From Camelimonas fluminis (GTDB taxonomy: Bacteria; Pseudomonadota; Alphaproteobacteria; Rhizobiales; Beijerinckiaceae), in NCBI RefSeq assembly GCF_014656355.1, contig NZ_BNCG01000017.1:36881-78440 (forward strand): a DNA stretch of 41,560 nt, written 5' to 3'. The first letter of the stretch is position 1, and every line of letters starts with the position of its first letter. The translations under genes and the position numbers were made by a program. This document shows positions 1 through 7,492 of the stretch, in pieces. The notes beneath the pieces are model-generated. The model was not told the origin of the DNA. It searched no databases and saw only the letters and a program-made list of their open reading frames with translations.

Positions 1-1191
1 CGGGCAACCGCCTTCGCTCAGCGGGCGGAAAGCCTGGTCGCCGGGAATGGTGCGGACCAGCTTGAAATAGTCCCACGGATACTTCGACTCTTCCGGCTTC
101 TTCACCTCAAAGACATAGAGATCGTGCACCATGCGGCCGTCGGCGCGGATGACGCCGTTTTTGGCGAAGAAGTCATTGACCGGCGTGGCCTTCATTTTCG
201 CAACCACGGCCTGGGTGTCGGCCGTGCCGGCCGCCTTGACGGCGTTGAGGTAGTGCATGATCGAGGAGTAGACGCCGGCCTGGCCCATGGTCGGCATGGC
301 CTTGTGGCGCTCGTAGAAACGCTTCGACCAGGCCCGCGTCTCGTCATTCAGATCCCAGTAGAACGCCTGGGTCAGGATGAGCCCCTGGGCGTCCTGGAGG
401 CCGATGCCGTGAATGTCGGTGATGTGCAGGTAAAGGCCGGCGAGCTTGACGCCGCGCTGCGGCAGGCCGAACTCGGTGGCCTGCTTGATGGTGGCGATCT
501 GGTCGGCGCCGGAACTGGCGACGCCGATCATTTTGGCGCCGGAGTTCTGGGCCTGCATCAGATAGGACGAGAAGTCGTTGGCGCCCTGCGGATGGCGCAC
601 GCCGCCGAGGATCTCGCCGCCGGCCTTGCGCACCGCGTCGGAGGTGTCGCGCTCCAGGGCGTGGCCAAAGGCGTAGTCAGCGGTGATGAAGAACCAGGGA
701 CCGTCCTTGGCCAGCGGCGCGCCTGTGCCGACGGCCAGGGCGTAGGTGTCATAAGTCCAGTGAATGCCGGTGGGCGCGCAGAACTTGCCGGTGAAATCCG
801 ACGAGCCGCCGGTAGAGGCCAGCACAAGCTTGTTTTTCTGGCGGCCGATCTCCTGCACGGCGAGCAGCACCGAGGAGGTCGGCAGGTCTGCGATCACGTC
901 GACGCCGTCCTCATCGATCCAGCGGTTGGCCACGGCAGAGCCGACGTCCGGCTTGTTCTGGTGGTCGCCGGCGAGGATCTCGATTTTGCGGCCAAGCACC
1001 GAACCGCCGAAATCCTCGACCGCCATTTTGGCGGCGATCACCGAGCCTGGCCCGGCCATGTCGGCATAGATGCCTGACATGTCGTTGAGCACGCCAATGC
1101 GCAGGGGCTTTGGGTTTTCGGCGGCGACGGGCGAAAGCAGGAGGGGGGCAAGAACAGCCGCGAGCCCGACGGCGAAAGAACGAACAGACAT
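1..1191 (-). CDS. Branched-chain amino acid-type ABC transporter substrate-binding protein (3' end off window)
   Basis: The leftward frame is open from ATG at 1191 to the left edge (397 codons, no stop), so only the last few residues are missing; the family is usually about 400 residues. Residues 1-24 form a Sec signal peptide (MSVRSFAVGLAAVLAPLLL, then SPVAA before the mature start). The mature part starts with PLRIGVLNDMSG and continues with GRKIEILAGDHQNKPD, the Leu/Ile/Val-binding (type I periplasmic) fold. It should bind a small ligand, amino acid, amide or similar, in the periplasm for an ABC permease encoded outside the window. The ligand cannot be read from sequence. This is host chromosome and marks the flank of the prophage. 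Confidence 0.93.
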   Translation of the reverse strand, partial: MSVRSFAVGLAAVLAPLLLSPVAAENPKPLRIGVLNDMSGIYADMAGPGSVIAAKMAVEDFGGSVLGRKIEILAGDHQNKPDVGSAVANRWIDEDGVDVIADLPTSSVLLAVQEIGRQKNKLVLASTGGSSDFTGKFCAPTGIHWTYDTYALAVGTGAPLAKDGPWFFITADYAFGHALERDTSDAVRKAGGEILGGVRHPQGANDFSSYLMQAQNSGAKMIGVASSGADQIATIKQATEFGLPQRGVKLAGLYLHITDIHGIGLQDAQGLILTQAFYWDLNDETRAWSKRFYERHKAMPTMGQAGVYSSIMHYLNAVKAAGTADTQAVVAKMKATPVNDFFAKNGVIRADGRMVHDLYVFEVKKPEESKYPWDYFKLVRTIPGDQAFRPLSEGGCP

Positions 1192-2007
1192 ATTGACCTG
1201 GTTACTGGGAGAAAAGCGCCTCCCTTCTAAAAGCCACGGCAAAAACAGGTCAACCGCGCGCCATGCTTTCAGAACATGACGGCTGCCGGAGCCTGCCTCC
1301 ATGGAATATTTTTCCATTTCAGGCGCTCAGGTGGAATTATATTCCCTGCGCAGCCGGGAAGTTTACGGCGTCGCAACGGATAGCGGCTCGTGGGCAGCCG
1401 TGGACGCCAAGAACTGGACAGGGCAGCGCCTGTGGCGCATGCGGGAGCCCGAAGGCGGGCAGCGATGATGGAGCCAATCCGGGACGCGCGGGAAGGGGCA
1501 AGAGGCACGGGCGACGGGCTCGAATCCGCACGGACGCCATGACGCCAGCCGGAGCGACCCCTCATGGGGAAACCGCCTGCGATAAACCACGCCGCCACGT
1601 CCCGGCTGAAGTCAGGCAAACCAGGAACGTCGCGCATGCCTCGTGGCATGCACGGTAAGCGCCGGGGGACGGCCCGCGCGTGGAAGACGGTTACACGACA
1701 TCTCCACGGGCCTGCCGCCGTACGGCGCAGGACGCCCGCACAGCGCATAAACGGAGTTTATCGCGGCAACGGACGCGGTTGCCCCATGCGCAACAGCGCA
1801 ATCGGGCCGACGATCATCTCTTGAAGAACCCCGGCTCGCGACGGCCATACCGCCCAATTGCTCCAAAAGCCGACGGGACAAGCGGCTTTGGCGCTCCCAA
1901 GGGGAGCGCTATATGTTTGTATTTACAACGGTCTAACTTTTGGTTCGCCGCCGCACGTTCCCTATATGTACCGATGTGCCTCATCAGGCCTTCAAACGTG
2001 ACCCAAT
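1192..2007. other. Intergenic region at host/prophage junction
   Basis: No convincing protein gene, tRNA or integrase is visible. Reading frames here have poor codon use and no ribosome sites. Besides the tandem palindromes it contains a hairpin CATGCC-TCGT-GGCATG near 1636-1651 and a strong stem GCGCTCCC/GGGAGCGC near 1890-1910 followed by an AT-rich stretch, a possible weak rightward terminator. The prophage left boundary (attL) must lie in or near this stretch, but the partner repeat is outside the window so it cannot be placed. Confidence 0.5.
1303..1345. promoter_or_regulatory. Tandem GGAAT-type palindromes upstream of the ABC binding-protein gene
   Basis: Two AT-centred palindromes, GGAATATTTTTCC (1303-1315) and GGAATTATATTCC (1333-1345), lie 30 bp apart centre to centre, about three helical turns. 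They are about 110-155 bp upstream of the leftward binding-protein start. The spacing and similarity suggest cooperative binding by a dimeric regulator on one DNA face. I cannot assign the regulator; Lrp/AsnC-type control would be common for such transporters but this is inference. Confidence 0.45.
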
Positions 2008-2325
2008 TTAGGGCGGCGCTCTGGCGTCCTTGCCGCTCTGGCGGACAATCCATTCGATGTTGGTGCTGATTCCCTTCAGCGAGCTTCTGACCTCGCCCAT
2101 GTCCCGTGTCAGCAGCTCAAGCTTGGCGTCGGCTTTCTCCCGGACCTCGCGAATCTCTGCCCGGATCACTGCATCCGCGATCTTCAGTTCCTCGATCTGG
2201 CGAGCCTGTGTCTGCGACTGGCTCTGCATGCTCGACCAGCTGAACGCCATCCCGGCAGCGACCACGGCCGCCGTCAGGATGAAGTTCATGTTGATTTCCG
2301 GTTTGAACCATGATGGCTTTTGCAT
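2008..2325 (-). CDS. Small membrane-anchored coiled-coil protein in lysis module (spanin/holin-accessory candidate)
   Basis: The protein has about 105 residues: a basic N-terminus, one transmembrane helix (FILTAAVVAAGMAFSW) and a long charged helical tail (about residues 40-85, rich in Glu, Lys, Arg) predicted to form a coiled coil. This is the layout of inner-membrane spanins or holin accessory proteins. The start at 2325 is preceded by GGAGG with 5-nt spacing; an ATG pair at 2340/2337 with GGGGAG close by is an alternative. It is the last phage gene, just after the holin, so it is transcribed last in the late operon. The lysis role comes from position and topology only. Confidence 0.75.
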   Translation of the reverse strand: MQKPSWFKPEINMNFILTAAVVAAGMAFSWSSMQSQSQTQARQIEELKIADAVIRAEIREVREKADAKLELLTRDMGEVRSSLKGISTNIEWIVRQSGKDARAPP

Positions 2326-2357
2326 CGCATCCTCCATCATTCTCCCCTTTCTCCAAG

Positions 2358-2654
2358 TCAGGGGCCCGGTTTCCCTGCCCTGCTGCCTTCATCCGCCGCT
2401 GCGGCAAGTTTGGGGTCCGTGGTCACCACTTCTACGACGCCGGGGAGCGCTGCGACCTGGGCCACCTTTGCGGCGGCCGTGCTGACGCGCCATTGCCACA
2501 CGATGCCGCCCAGCGTGATGAGAATTCCGGCAACGGTCGCGATCTGGTTGGCCATCGCGCTCCAGCTGGCCTCATCCATCCAGCCGAGCGTCGCCAGCAG
2601 CGGCCCCAGACCAATCAAGGCCTGTCGGATCGGCAGGGTGAGATTGGTGTTCAT
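2358..2654 (-). CDS. Putative holin (Pam3 gp28-like)
   Basis: This 98-residue protein has two hydrophobic segments, about residues 10-25 (QALIGLGPLLATLGW) and 38-54 (IATVAGILITLGGIVWQW), then a polar, Ala/Lys/Asp-containing tail. Size, two-TM topology and the ITLGGIVWQW motif fit the Pam3-gp28-type phage holins that permit endolysin release. Its ATG overlaps the stop of the upstream lipoprotein gene by 4 bp, so the two are probably translationally coupled. It lies in the lysis cluster endolysin-lipoprotein-holin-membrane coiled coil. Confidence 0.78.
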   Translation of the reverse strand: MNTNLTLPIRQALIGLGPLLATLGWMDEASWSAMANQIATVAGILITLGGIVWQWRVSTAAAKVAQVAALPGVVEVVTTDPKLAAAADEGSRAGKPGP

Positions 2655-3019
2655 GCCCCACCTCCTTTCCGGGCGGACTCAATCGCCGCATAAGCCGCCG
2701 CAAGGCTGGTGATCGCCGTGGCGACCGACGTGGGCGGGCTCGAGCAAAACGTGCGCACCACGGCGCGGGCGTCGATGGCGGCTTGCTGCACCTTGACCGG
2801 GGCAAACAGATCAACGGCCAGCGCCGCCGTCTGCACCTCGACGCAGTATGCGGCCAGCTTGCTGCTGACGCGCTCGATATCGGGATCGATTTTGGTGTCG
2901 CCCACCACAGTGGCGACGCCGGCGGCGATCTGGCCCCAGGCGGTTGGGTTATTGGCCGTTTGGCAAGCGGCAAGCGCCAGCATGCCGATGGCGGCCGCCA
3001 TCAGTTTCAGTATCTTCAT
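2651..3019 (-). CDS. Lysis-module lipoprotein (possible outer-membrane spanin subunit)
   Basis: The 122-residue protein starts MKILKLMAAAIGMLALAAC: a signal peptide with a lipobox (LAAC), lipidated Cys at residue 20 and QT at +2/+3, predicting outer-membrane sorting. The mature part is Ala-rich and helical with three further Cys. The start is chosen for the GGAGAC ribosome site just upstream. It sits between endolysin and holin, where phages often encode o-spanins, although it is longer than most. An alternative is an unrelated cell-surface modifier. No named family recognised with confidence. Confidence 0.75.
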   Translation of the reverse strand: MKILKLMAAAIGMLALAACQTANNPTAWGQIAAGVATVVGDTKIDPDIERVSSKLAAYCVEVQTAALAVDLFAPVKVQQAAIDARAVVRTFCSSPPTSVATAITSLAAAYAAIESARKGGGA

Positions 3020-3057
3020 GTTGTCTCCGGGAGGTTTGCGCCACGGTGGCGCGGGGG

Positions 3058-3744
3058 TCAGACCTTGACGCGGGCTGCGTCGGTCGAGCGCGCCTTGGGC
3101 ATGGCGACGCTGTAGGGCGTGGCGAACTGATCCGCCTCGGCCGTGCGGCGCGAGACGATCTCGGCCGGCTTGTTCCACATCAGAATGGCGGTGCGGATCG
3201 CTGCGGGTGTCGCGCCGGCATTGATGCGCTTGACGAAGGTCGACCCGGCCAGCGCGCCCGTGCCGATATTAAAACAGATGGACACCAGAGCATCGAACTG
3301 ATGGTCAGCCAGCGGGACCTTCACCGCGTCCATGACAGCCTGCTCATATTTCACCATGTCGCGGGCGAAGATGGCGTGCGCATCTTCCATCGTGATGGTC
3401 ATGCCCTTCTTTGGGGCTGGATCGCCAGCCATCGCTGTGTGGCCGATGCCGATAGTCCAGACGCCAACGCTGTCGAGATAGGCCGTCAGGCGGACGCCCT
3501 CTCGTGCGATAAGCGCCTCGCGCCCAATGGCGGACATTGTTTGTGCCGACGCTGGCTTGCTGACTGGTGTGCAGAGGGCGGCAATGGTTTCAGCCGGGAC
3601 CGTAGCCCCGACAGGAAGACGATTCGCCTTCTGGAACGCCTTGACGGCCGCCAGGGTCAGCGCACCGAAGTCACCGTCGGCGCCGCTCTTGCCCAGGTCA
3701 TAACCGCGCGCGATCAGCGCCCGCTGCACTTCGGTCGTGTTCAT
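3058..3744 (-). CDS. Endolysin: peptidoglycan-binding domain plus GH24 muramidase
   Basis: The protein has 228 residues. Residues 2-60 match a peptidoglycan-binding type 1 domain (EVQRALIARGYDLG, DGDFGALTLAAVKAFQ). Residues 70-228 match the GH24 lysozyme fold with the catalytic triad in T4 spacing: Glu82 (AREGVRLTAY), Asp91 (LDSVG) and Thr97 (WTIGIGHT). It should cut the MurNAc-GlcNAc bond at the end of the lytic cycle. There is no export signal, so the neighbouring holin presumably releases it. ATG at 3744 is chosen because GGGTGA precedes it; GTG at 3753 is an alternative. A terminator-like hairpin stands just upstream of the start. Confidence 0.93.
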   Translation of the reverse strand: MNTTEVQRALIARGYDLGKSGADGDFGALTLAAVKAFQKANRLPVGATVPAETIAALCTPVSKPASAQTMSAIGREALIAREGVRLTAYLDSVGVWTIGIGHTAMAGDPAPKKGMTITMEDAHAIFARDMVKYEQAVMDAVKVPLADHQFDALVSICFNIGTGALAGSTFVKRINAGATPAAIRTAILMWNKPAEIVSRRTAEADQFATPYSVAMPKARSTDAARVKV

Positions 3745-3759
3745 GAGATTCACCCATAG

Positions 3760-3782
3760 AAAAACCCGCCTAGTGGGCGGGT
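3760..3782 (-). terminator. Intrinsic terminator-like hairpin before the lysis module
   Basis: Read leftward: ACCCGCC-CACTA-GGCGGGT followed by five T. The T-run ends 16 nt before the endolysin ATG. Confidence 0.75.
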
Positions 3783-3808
3783 GCTGATGTCGTCAGATTG
3801 TGGGTCGG

Positions 3809-4195
3809 CTACTCGCTGGCGACCGGCGTCACGCCGAGGATCGCCAGCGCCTCGGGGGCGTCGGCATAGAGCACCGCCGCGAGATGAACGGGATTGGCAA
3901 AGGGGGCGCTATCCGTCGCCGGATCGAAAACCGCCAGCCATTCCTGCGCCCGCGCCGCCGCTTCCATGTCCGCGCCCCACGGCGGCTCGAGCAGCGGCGA
4001 CATTGCATCCGTGACGAACGCAGGCTTGGCGAGCGTTGACGCCACGGCGTAGCGATTGCCCTCCGCGTCCTGCCAGACCGGCTCGCCGAAGGTGTTGGCG
4101 TCCGCCGCGCTGAAGCCCAGCACGGACGCCAGTTGGTTGGCGTCTGCGATCATCGCCTCCGGGCAGGCGATGGTCACTCTGATCCAGTCGCTCAT
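3809..4195 (-). CDS. Tail-fibre-associated hypothetical protein
   Basis: The protein has 128 residues, is acidic and Ala-rich and carries no signal peptide. It begins with a short beta-like segment (MSDWIRVTIACPEAM) and contains GEPVWQDAEGNRYAVAS. Its ATG overlaps the stop of the upstream fibre gene by 4 bp and it is the last gene before the lysis-module hairpin. Position suggests a fibre assembly helper or small virion protein. I recognise no family with confidence. Confidence 0.8.
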   Translation of the reverse strand: MSDWIRVTIACPEAMIADANQLASVLGFSAADANTFGEPVWQDAEGNRYAVASTLAKPAFVTDAMSPLLEPPWGADMEAAARAQEWLAVFDPATDSAPFANPVHLAAVLYADAPEALAILGVTPVASE

Positions 4196-5577
4196 GGCAG
4201 ATACCTCTCGGCCCAGCGGGCGCGCAGGGCGGCACGCTCGGCGTCTGATGGGATACGTTGGATGGCAAGGGCGTCGTAGTAGTGGGCTGCCGCGATGCCA
4301 GAGCCTCCGCCTAGTTGTAGTGGAGCAAGTACGGGAGTTGCCCCCGGCGTGTAGGCCACGGCTCGCGTCAGTCCGCCGTTTATCGAGCAATGGAGGCTTC
4401 CCCCTCCTGCCGCCCAACCTTCAACAATGAACGGAACGCCGTAGGCATAGTCAAAGGTGCCTCCCGGTGGAAGAGGTGTAGCCACCTGGGCTCCACCAGC
4501 GCTTCGATGGTAAATCTGTAGGGTCCGCGTACCTGCCGACCTGGCCGCTAGATGTAGTCGGTTGATCAATCCCTGCTGAAGGCCGAACAGGTTGTTTTCG
4601 TAGCCACTCGCGCCACCACTGCTCTCAATCATCGCGCAGACAGCAAAATACCACGGCTTGTTGACGTCAAACGTCTCCGTGCTCGCCATCAGGTCATCCG
4701 TGCCATCCGTGCGCAGCGACCACATGTCCGGGACGCCGGTCTCAGTCACGTCGTTGGCTGTGGTGACTTTTTGGTAGGGGGTAGGCACGTCCCCGCGTTC
4801 GACCTGCCAACTGCCTACGCGGAAATTGGATGCAGGGGGGGCAGTTCCTAGGATTATCGTGCTTGTGCTCGTAAAAACTTCGTTTGAACAGAATACACTA
4901 AAAGCCTTGGTGCCCACATTGCCAGGTTGTGTCACCGAAATCCAAACTCGATAAACACCAGAGGAAACTTCATCAATGCCAGAAGCGTGGTATGTGGCAT
5001 TTTGCGAAAACAGCGGCGTATAAGCACCAGTTATCTTATCAAACCGACCCTTAACACCAACATTCGACTGAGTGCCAAACGAATTTGAGCTGATATAAAT
5101 GTATTGATTGTCTCCTGGCTTTACGTAACACGAAAGGACAACTCGTTGGTTAAGAACATCCGCCGCAGGCCACAGTACACCAACGCTCGAAAAAATGTCT
5201 GTGGAGCCAGCATTCCACGAATACTCTACAGAGAGCGGCCCGTCATCCACTGCGGTTGCTGTTCCGTGCCCAATGTTGTTTTGGGTTAGCGATTGCGCCA
5301 GCAGGTTCCGTCTCCCACCCTTCGGCTCCCGTGCCGTCGTCGGGCGCGCGGCGGCGGTAGCTTGCTGGAGATTGGCGGTTCCGGCGAGGCGCTGGGCCAA
5401 CCCAACCGGCTGGCCGAACGTGGTCCCCGGAATCGTGGCCGCCACGTCCTGAAACAGCCGACCGTCTGCCGGGTTCTCGCCGTCAGGCCAATATCCGTCG
5501 TTGCCGTAAATGAACAGGTCCTGCGGCTTCCACGGGATGACCGGCTTACCGAGGTTCGGATAAGTCAGCGTCGGCAT
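4192..5577 (-). CDS. Tail fibre/adhesin with lectin-like (LamG-type) C-terminal domain
   Basis: The protein has 461 residues. The first 60 or so (MPTLTYPNLGKPVIPWKPQD...) look like a virion-attachment segment. The middle (about 100-260) is rich in Ser/Thr/Asn/Tyr. The C-terminal 200 residues (MWSLRTDGTDDLM...PWYFAVCAMI...ALAIQRIPSDAERAALRARW) resemble concanavalin A-like jelly-roll domains of phage fibres, where an xxIQRxPSxxERxxLRxW ending is common. It probably contacts the host surface. ATG at 5577 shares one base with the upstream gene's stop. The part at about 4850-5250 is clearly richer in A+T than its surroundings, suggesting recent exchange of receptor-binding sequence. Confidence 0.82.
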   Translation of the reverse strand: MPTLTYPNLGKPVIPWKPQDLFIYGNDGYWPDGENPADGRLFQDVAATIPGTTFGQPVGLAQRLAGTANLQQATAAARPTTAREPKGGRRNLLAQSLTQNNIGHGTATAVDDGPLSVEYSWNAGSTDIFSSVGVLWPAADVLNQRVVLSCYVKPGDNQYIYISSNSFGTQSNVGVKGRFDKITGAYTPLFSQNATYHASGIDEVSSGVYRVWISVTQPGNVGTKAFSVFCSNEVFTSTSTIILGTAPPASNFRVGSWQVERGDVPTPYQKVTTANDVTETGVPDMWSLRTDGTDDLMASTETFDVNKPWYFAVCAMIESSGGASGYENNLFGLQQGLINRLHLAARSAGTRTLQIYHRSAGGAQVATPLPPGGTFDYAYGVPFIVEGWAAGGGSLHCSINGGLTRAVAYTPGATPVLAPLQLGGGSGIAAAHYYDALAIQRIPSDAERAALRARWAERYLP

Positions 5578-6551
5578 CAGGCTCTCCCGTCGATCTGGAT
5601 GGCAGCCAACCACGGCCCGGTGATCGTGCCGCCCCCGCGGTGGACCGACACGTTGTCGCCCTTGGCGAGCGTCAGGGCCAGGTCCGTGATGATGGTGGCG
5701 GCGCTCGACAGAGCGATGCCGCCGCGATGCAGGACGCCGTTCTTGCGGACGTTGATGGTCACGTCGTTGGCAGTTCCCGCCAGCATTTCGGCGCGCAGGT
5801 ATTGCAGCGTCGCCGGGCCGTGATAGTCGCGCGTGATCCACCAGCCGCCGGGGCCGATGTCGTTCTGGTCGCTGATGGTGACGAGCAGCGGCTCGCCTGG
5901 TGCGCCGGGATCGCCTTTGTCGCCCTTGATGGCTGTAAGCGGCATGAGAGTGTTCCAGCTCGACGCGCTGGATGTTTTCCACTCAACATTCGCGCCTTCA
6001 CGGCGAAGCTCAATGTTGTCGCCGGTGTCGCCCTTAATGTCTGCCAGGGGGAACAGAACGGCCCAGGTTGATGCGCTGGACGGCTTCCACTCGACGTTGG
6101 CGCCGGAGCGGCGCATCTGTGCGTAGTCGCCGGTATCGCCCTTCAACGTGCTCATGCTCACCAGGTCCGTCCAGACGGACCCGAGCGTCGGCTTCCATTG
6201 CATCACTCCTGCCGAGATGCGCAGCTCGACCCGGTCGCCTGTGTCGCCGACGAGCGCAGACATGGGCGTGATGACGGTCCAGTCATCCTCCGTGCCGGCA
6301 ACGCGCCAGCACATGCTGTCGCCGACAACCGCGATCTCGACGCTCGGACCCGGATCGCCCTTGTCGCCGGCCGGGATGCCCAGGATGACATGCTGGTGTG
6401 GGCTCTCGCCGGTCGTGTCGACAGTCGGATCGCTCCCCGCGGGGAGCGGGGTCGCCTCGAACGTCAATACGTTCGTTGGCCCCTGGGGACCACTCTCCAC
6501 CACATCGATGATGCAGGGCGTCACCTGGACGATCTCGACCTTAGTCTGCAT
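5577..6551 (-). CDS. Collagen-like repeat tail-fibre protein
   Basis: The 324-residue protein carries about four copies of a 35-40-residue unit between residues 70 and 220. Each pairs a short collagen-like piece (GDTGD, GDKGDPGAPGE) with a beta-rich segment of the form ELRxxGANVEWKxSSASxW. The C-terminal about 100 residues (TISDQNDIGPGGWWITRDYHG..., ending ...LAAIQIDGRA) form a separate domain. Such GXX tidbits trimerise phage fibres. The ATG at 6551 overlaps the end of the preceding gene by 11 bp and the 3' end abuts the next fibre gene, so the three are coupled. It probably forms a shaft or connector for the adhesin. Confidence 0.82.
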   Translation of the reverse strand: MQTKVEIVQVTPCIIDVVESGPQGPTNVLTFEATPLPAGSDPTVDTTGESPHQHVILGIPAGDKGDPGPSVEIAVVGDSMCWRVAGTEDDWTVITPMSALVGDTGDRVELRISAGVMQWKPTLGSVWTDLVSMSTLKGDTGDYAQMRRSGANVEWKPSSASTWAVLFPLADIKGDTGDNIELRREGANVEWKTSSASSWNTLMPLTAIKGDKGDPGAPGEPLLVTISDQNDIGPGGWWITRDYHGPATLQYLRAEMLAGTANDVTINVRKNGVLHRGGIALSSAATIITDLALTLAKGDNVSVHRGGGTITGPWLAAIQIDGRA

Positions 6552-6891
6552 TGGGGTAATCCACGCCGGTGATGAGGCCAACAAGCAGAGGGTATTGCTC
6601 GCCATCTGGCTGGCGGCGCTCAAAGGCATACTGGTTGTAGCGGCCAACCCGGACGCGGCGGCTGCCCTCCAGCGATGGAGCCCAGACAATCAGTCCGGTG
6701 TGGTCGATGGTCAGGCCGCCATTGGACAGACTGGCGACAATCTCGCCGTCGCTGACCGATACGGTAAGGATCAGGTCGTGGCCGGTGAGGTCCTGTAACG
6801 ATCCGTCCGGATTGCGGAGGCGCATCTGGATCACCGGGGCGTTGCTGCCCCGGTAGACCGTGAAATCACGCTTTCCCGGCGCGCATGTCAT
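6541..6891 (-). CDS. Small tail-fibre/baseplate-associated structural protein
   Basis: The 116-residue protein is beta-rich: DFTVYRGSNAPVIQMRLRNPDGS, then DLILTVS and RRVRVGRYNQYAFERR. The pattern GxxxPVxxMRLRxxDGSxxDLTG resembles small immunoglobulin- or BppU-like N-terminal fibre modules, so a structural virion role is likely. The start at 6891 has GGAG upstream. It is the first gene of the second fibre transcription block, directly behind a terminator-like hairpin, and overlaps the collagen-like gene. Confidence 0.75.
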   Translation of the reverse strand: MTCAPGKRDFTVYRGSNAPVIQMRLRNPDGSLQDLTGHDLILTVSVSDGEIVASLSNGGLTIDHTGLIVWAPSLEGSRRVRVGRYNQYAFERRQPDGEQYPLLVGLITGVDYPNAD

Positions 6892-6904
6892 TGGCGGCTC
6901 CAGC

Positions 6905-6929
6905 AAAAAGCCCGCCGGATGGACGGGCG
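6905..6929 (-). terminator. Intrinsic terminator-like hairpin before second fibre block
   Basis: Read leftward: GCCCGTCC-ATCC-GGCGGGC (one bulge) followed by five T; the T-run ends 14 nt before the start codon at 6891. Confidence 0.7.
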
Positions 6930-6954
6930 ATCAATGGTCAGATTGTAGATGCGA

Positions 6955-7485
6955 TCAGCCCGGCCACGGCCAGTCGTCGATCTGTTGCGTCGTGGTGATG
7001 TCGCCGGATGCAATGGCAGCGGACACAGCCGCCTCAGCCGCAAAGCAGGCGTCCACATGGGCCAGCACGGCATCACTGATGGCGATGATCTGCGATGCGG
7101 ACAGCTCGACAAAGCCGCCATCCGCGCCTTTCCAGCCGACCACATATGCCGGATCTGCATCAGCCTTGATCCGGGCGCCCATGATCATGGTCTTGGATCG
7201 GTCATCAGTGGCAACGGTCACGCCGCCAACTGTGATCCCGCCAGTCTCGACGCGCCAGCGCTTGTCGGCGGCATAGGCCAGCAGGTCAGCCTTGCTCGCG
7301 GCTGGAGCGGGTGGCGGCGGTGACCACTGGCCATCGCGGACTGACCAGCCTGCCACAACCTCCGCAGGGCACGGCTGGATGCTGGCCGCGATATCCGCGT
7401 GATATGCCTCAGATGGGCCGATCCCTGCCGGCAGATTGATGATCTCGACGGCGACGCCGTCGTCAACACGTGCGTAGCTCTGCAT
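6955..7485 (-). CDS. DUF4376-like tail-fibre assembly protein
   Basis: The 176-residue protein starts with a short beta region (MQSYARVDDGVAVEII) and a Pro-rich linker (SPPPPAPAAS). A helical domain follows with the motif KADLLAYAADKRWRVETGGITVGG, typical of the DUF4376 domain found next to phage fibres. It is probably a fibre assembly chaperone or tip protein. The start is supported by GAGGG 6 nt upstream. It follows the Gly-rich adhesin gene with 7 bp between them. Confidence 0.82.
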   Translation of the reverse strand: MQSYARVDDGVAVEIINLPAGIGPSEAYHADIAASIQPCPAEVVAGWSVRDGQWSPPPPAPAASKADLLAYAADKRWRVETGGITVGGVTVATDDRSKTMIMGARIKADADPAYVVGWKGADGGFVELSASQIIAISDAVLAHVDACFAAEAAVSAAIASGDITTTQQIDDWPWPG

Positions 7486-7492
7486 GTCGCCC

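Noticed and set aside
124-1077. Rightward frame of 317 codons at the left edge
   Set aside because: Antisense of the ABC transporter binding protein, whose leftward translation is a full periplasmic-binding-protein sequence with signal peptide.
1269-1748. Leftward frame of 159 codons in the host/prophage junction
   Set aside because: Arg/Pro/Cys-rich without domain, ribosome site or homologue-like pattern; I treat the stretch as intergenic.
1192-2007. tRNA or tmRNA as attachment site
   Set aside because: I looked for T-arm and acceptor patterns and for the tmRNA tag frame; stems exist but no cloverleaf or tag was found.
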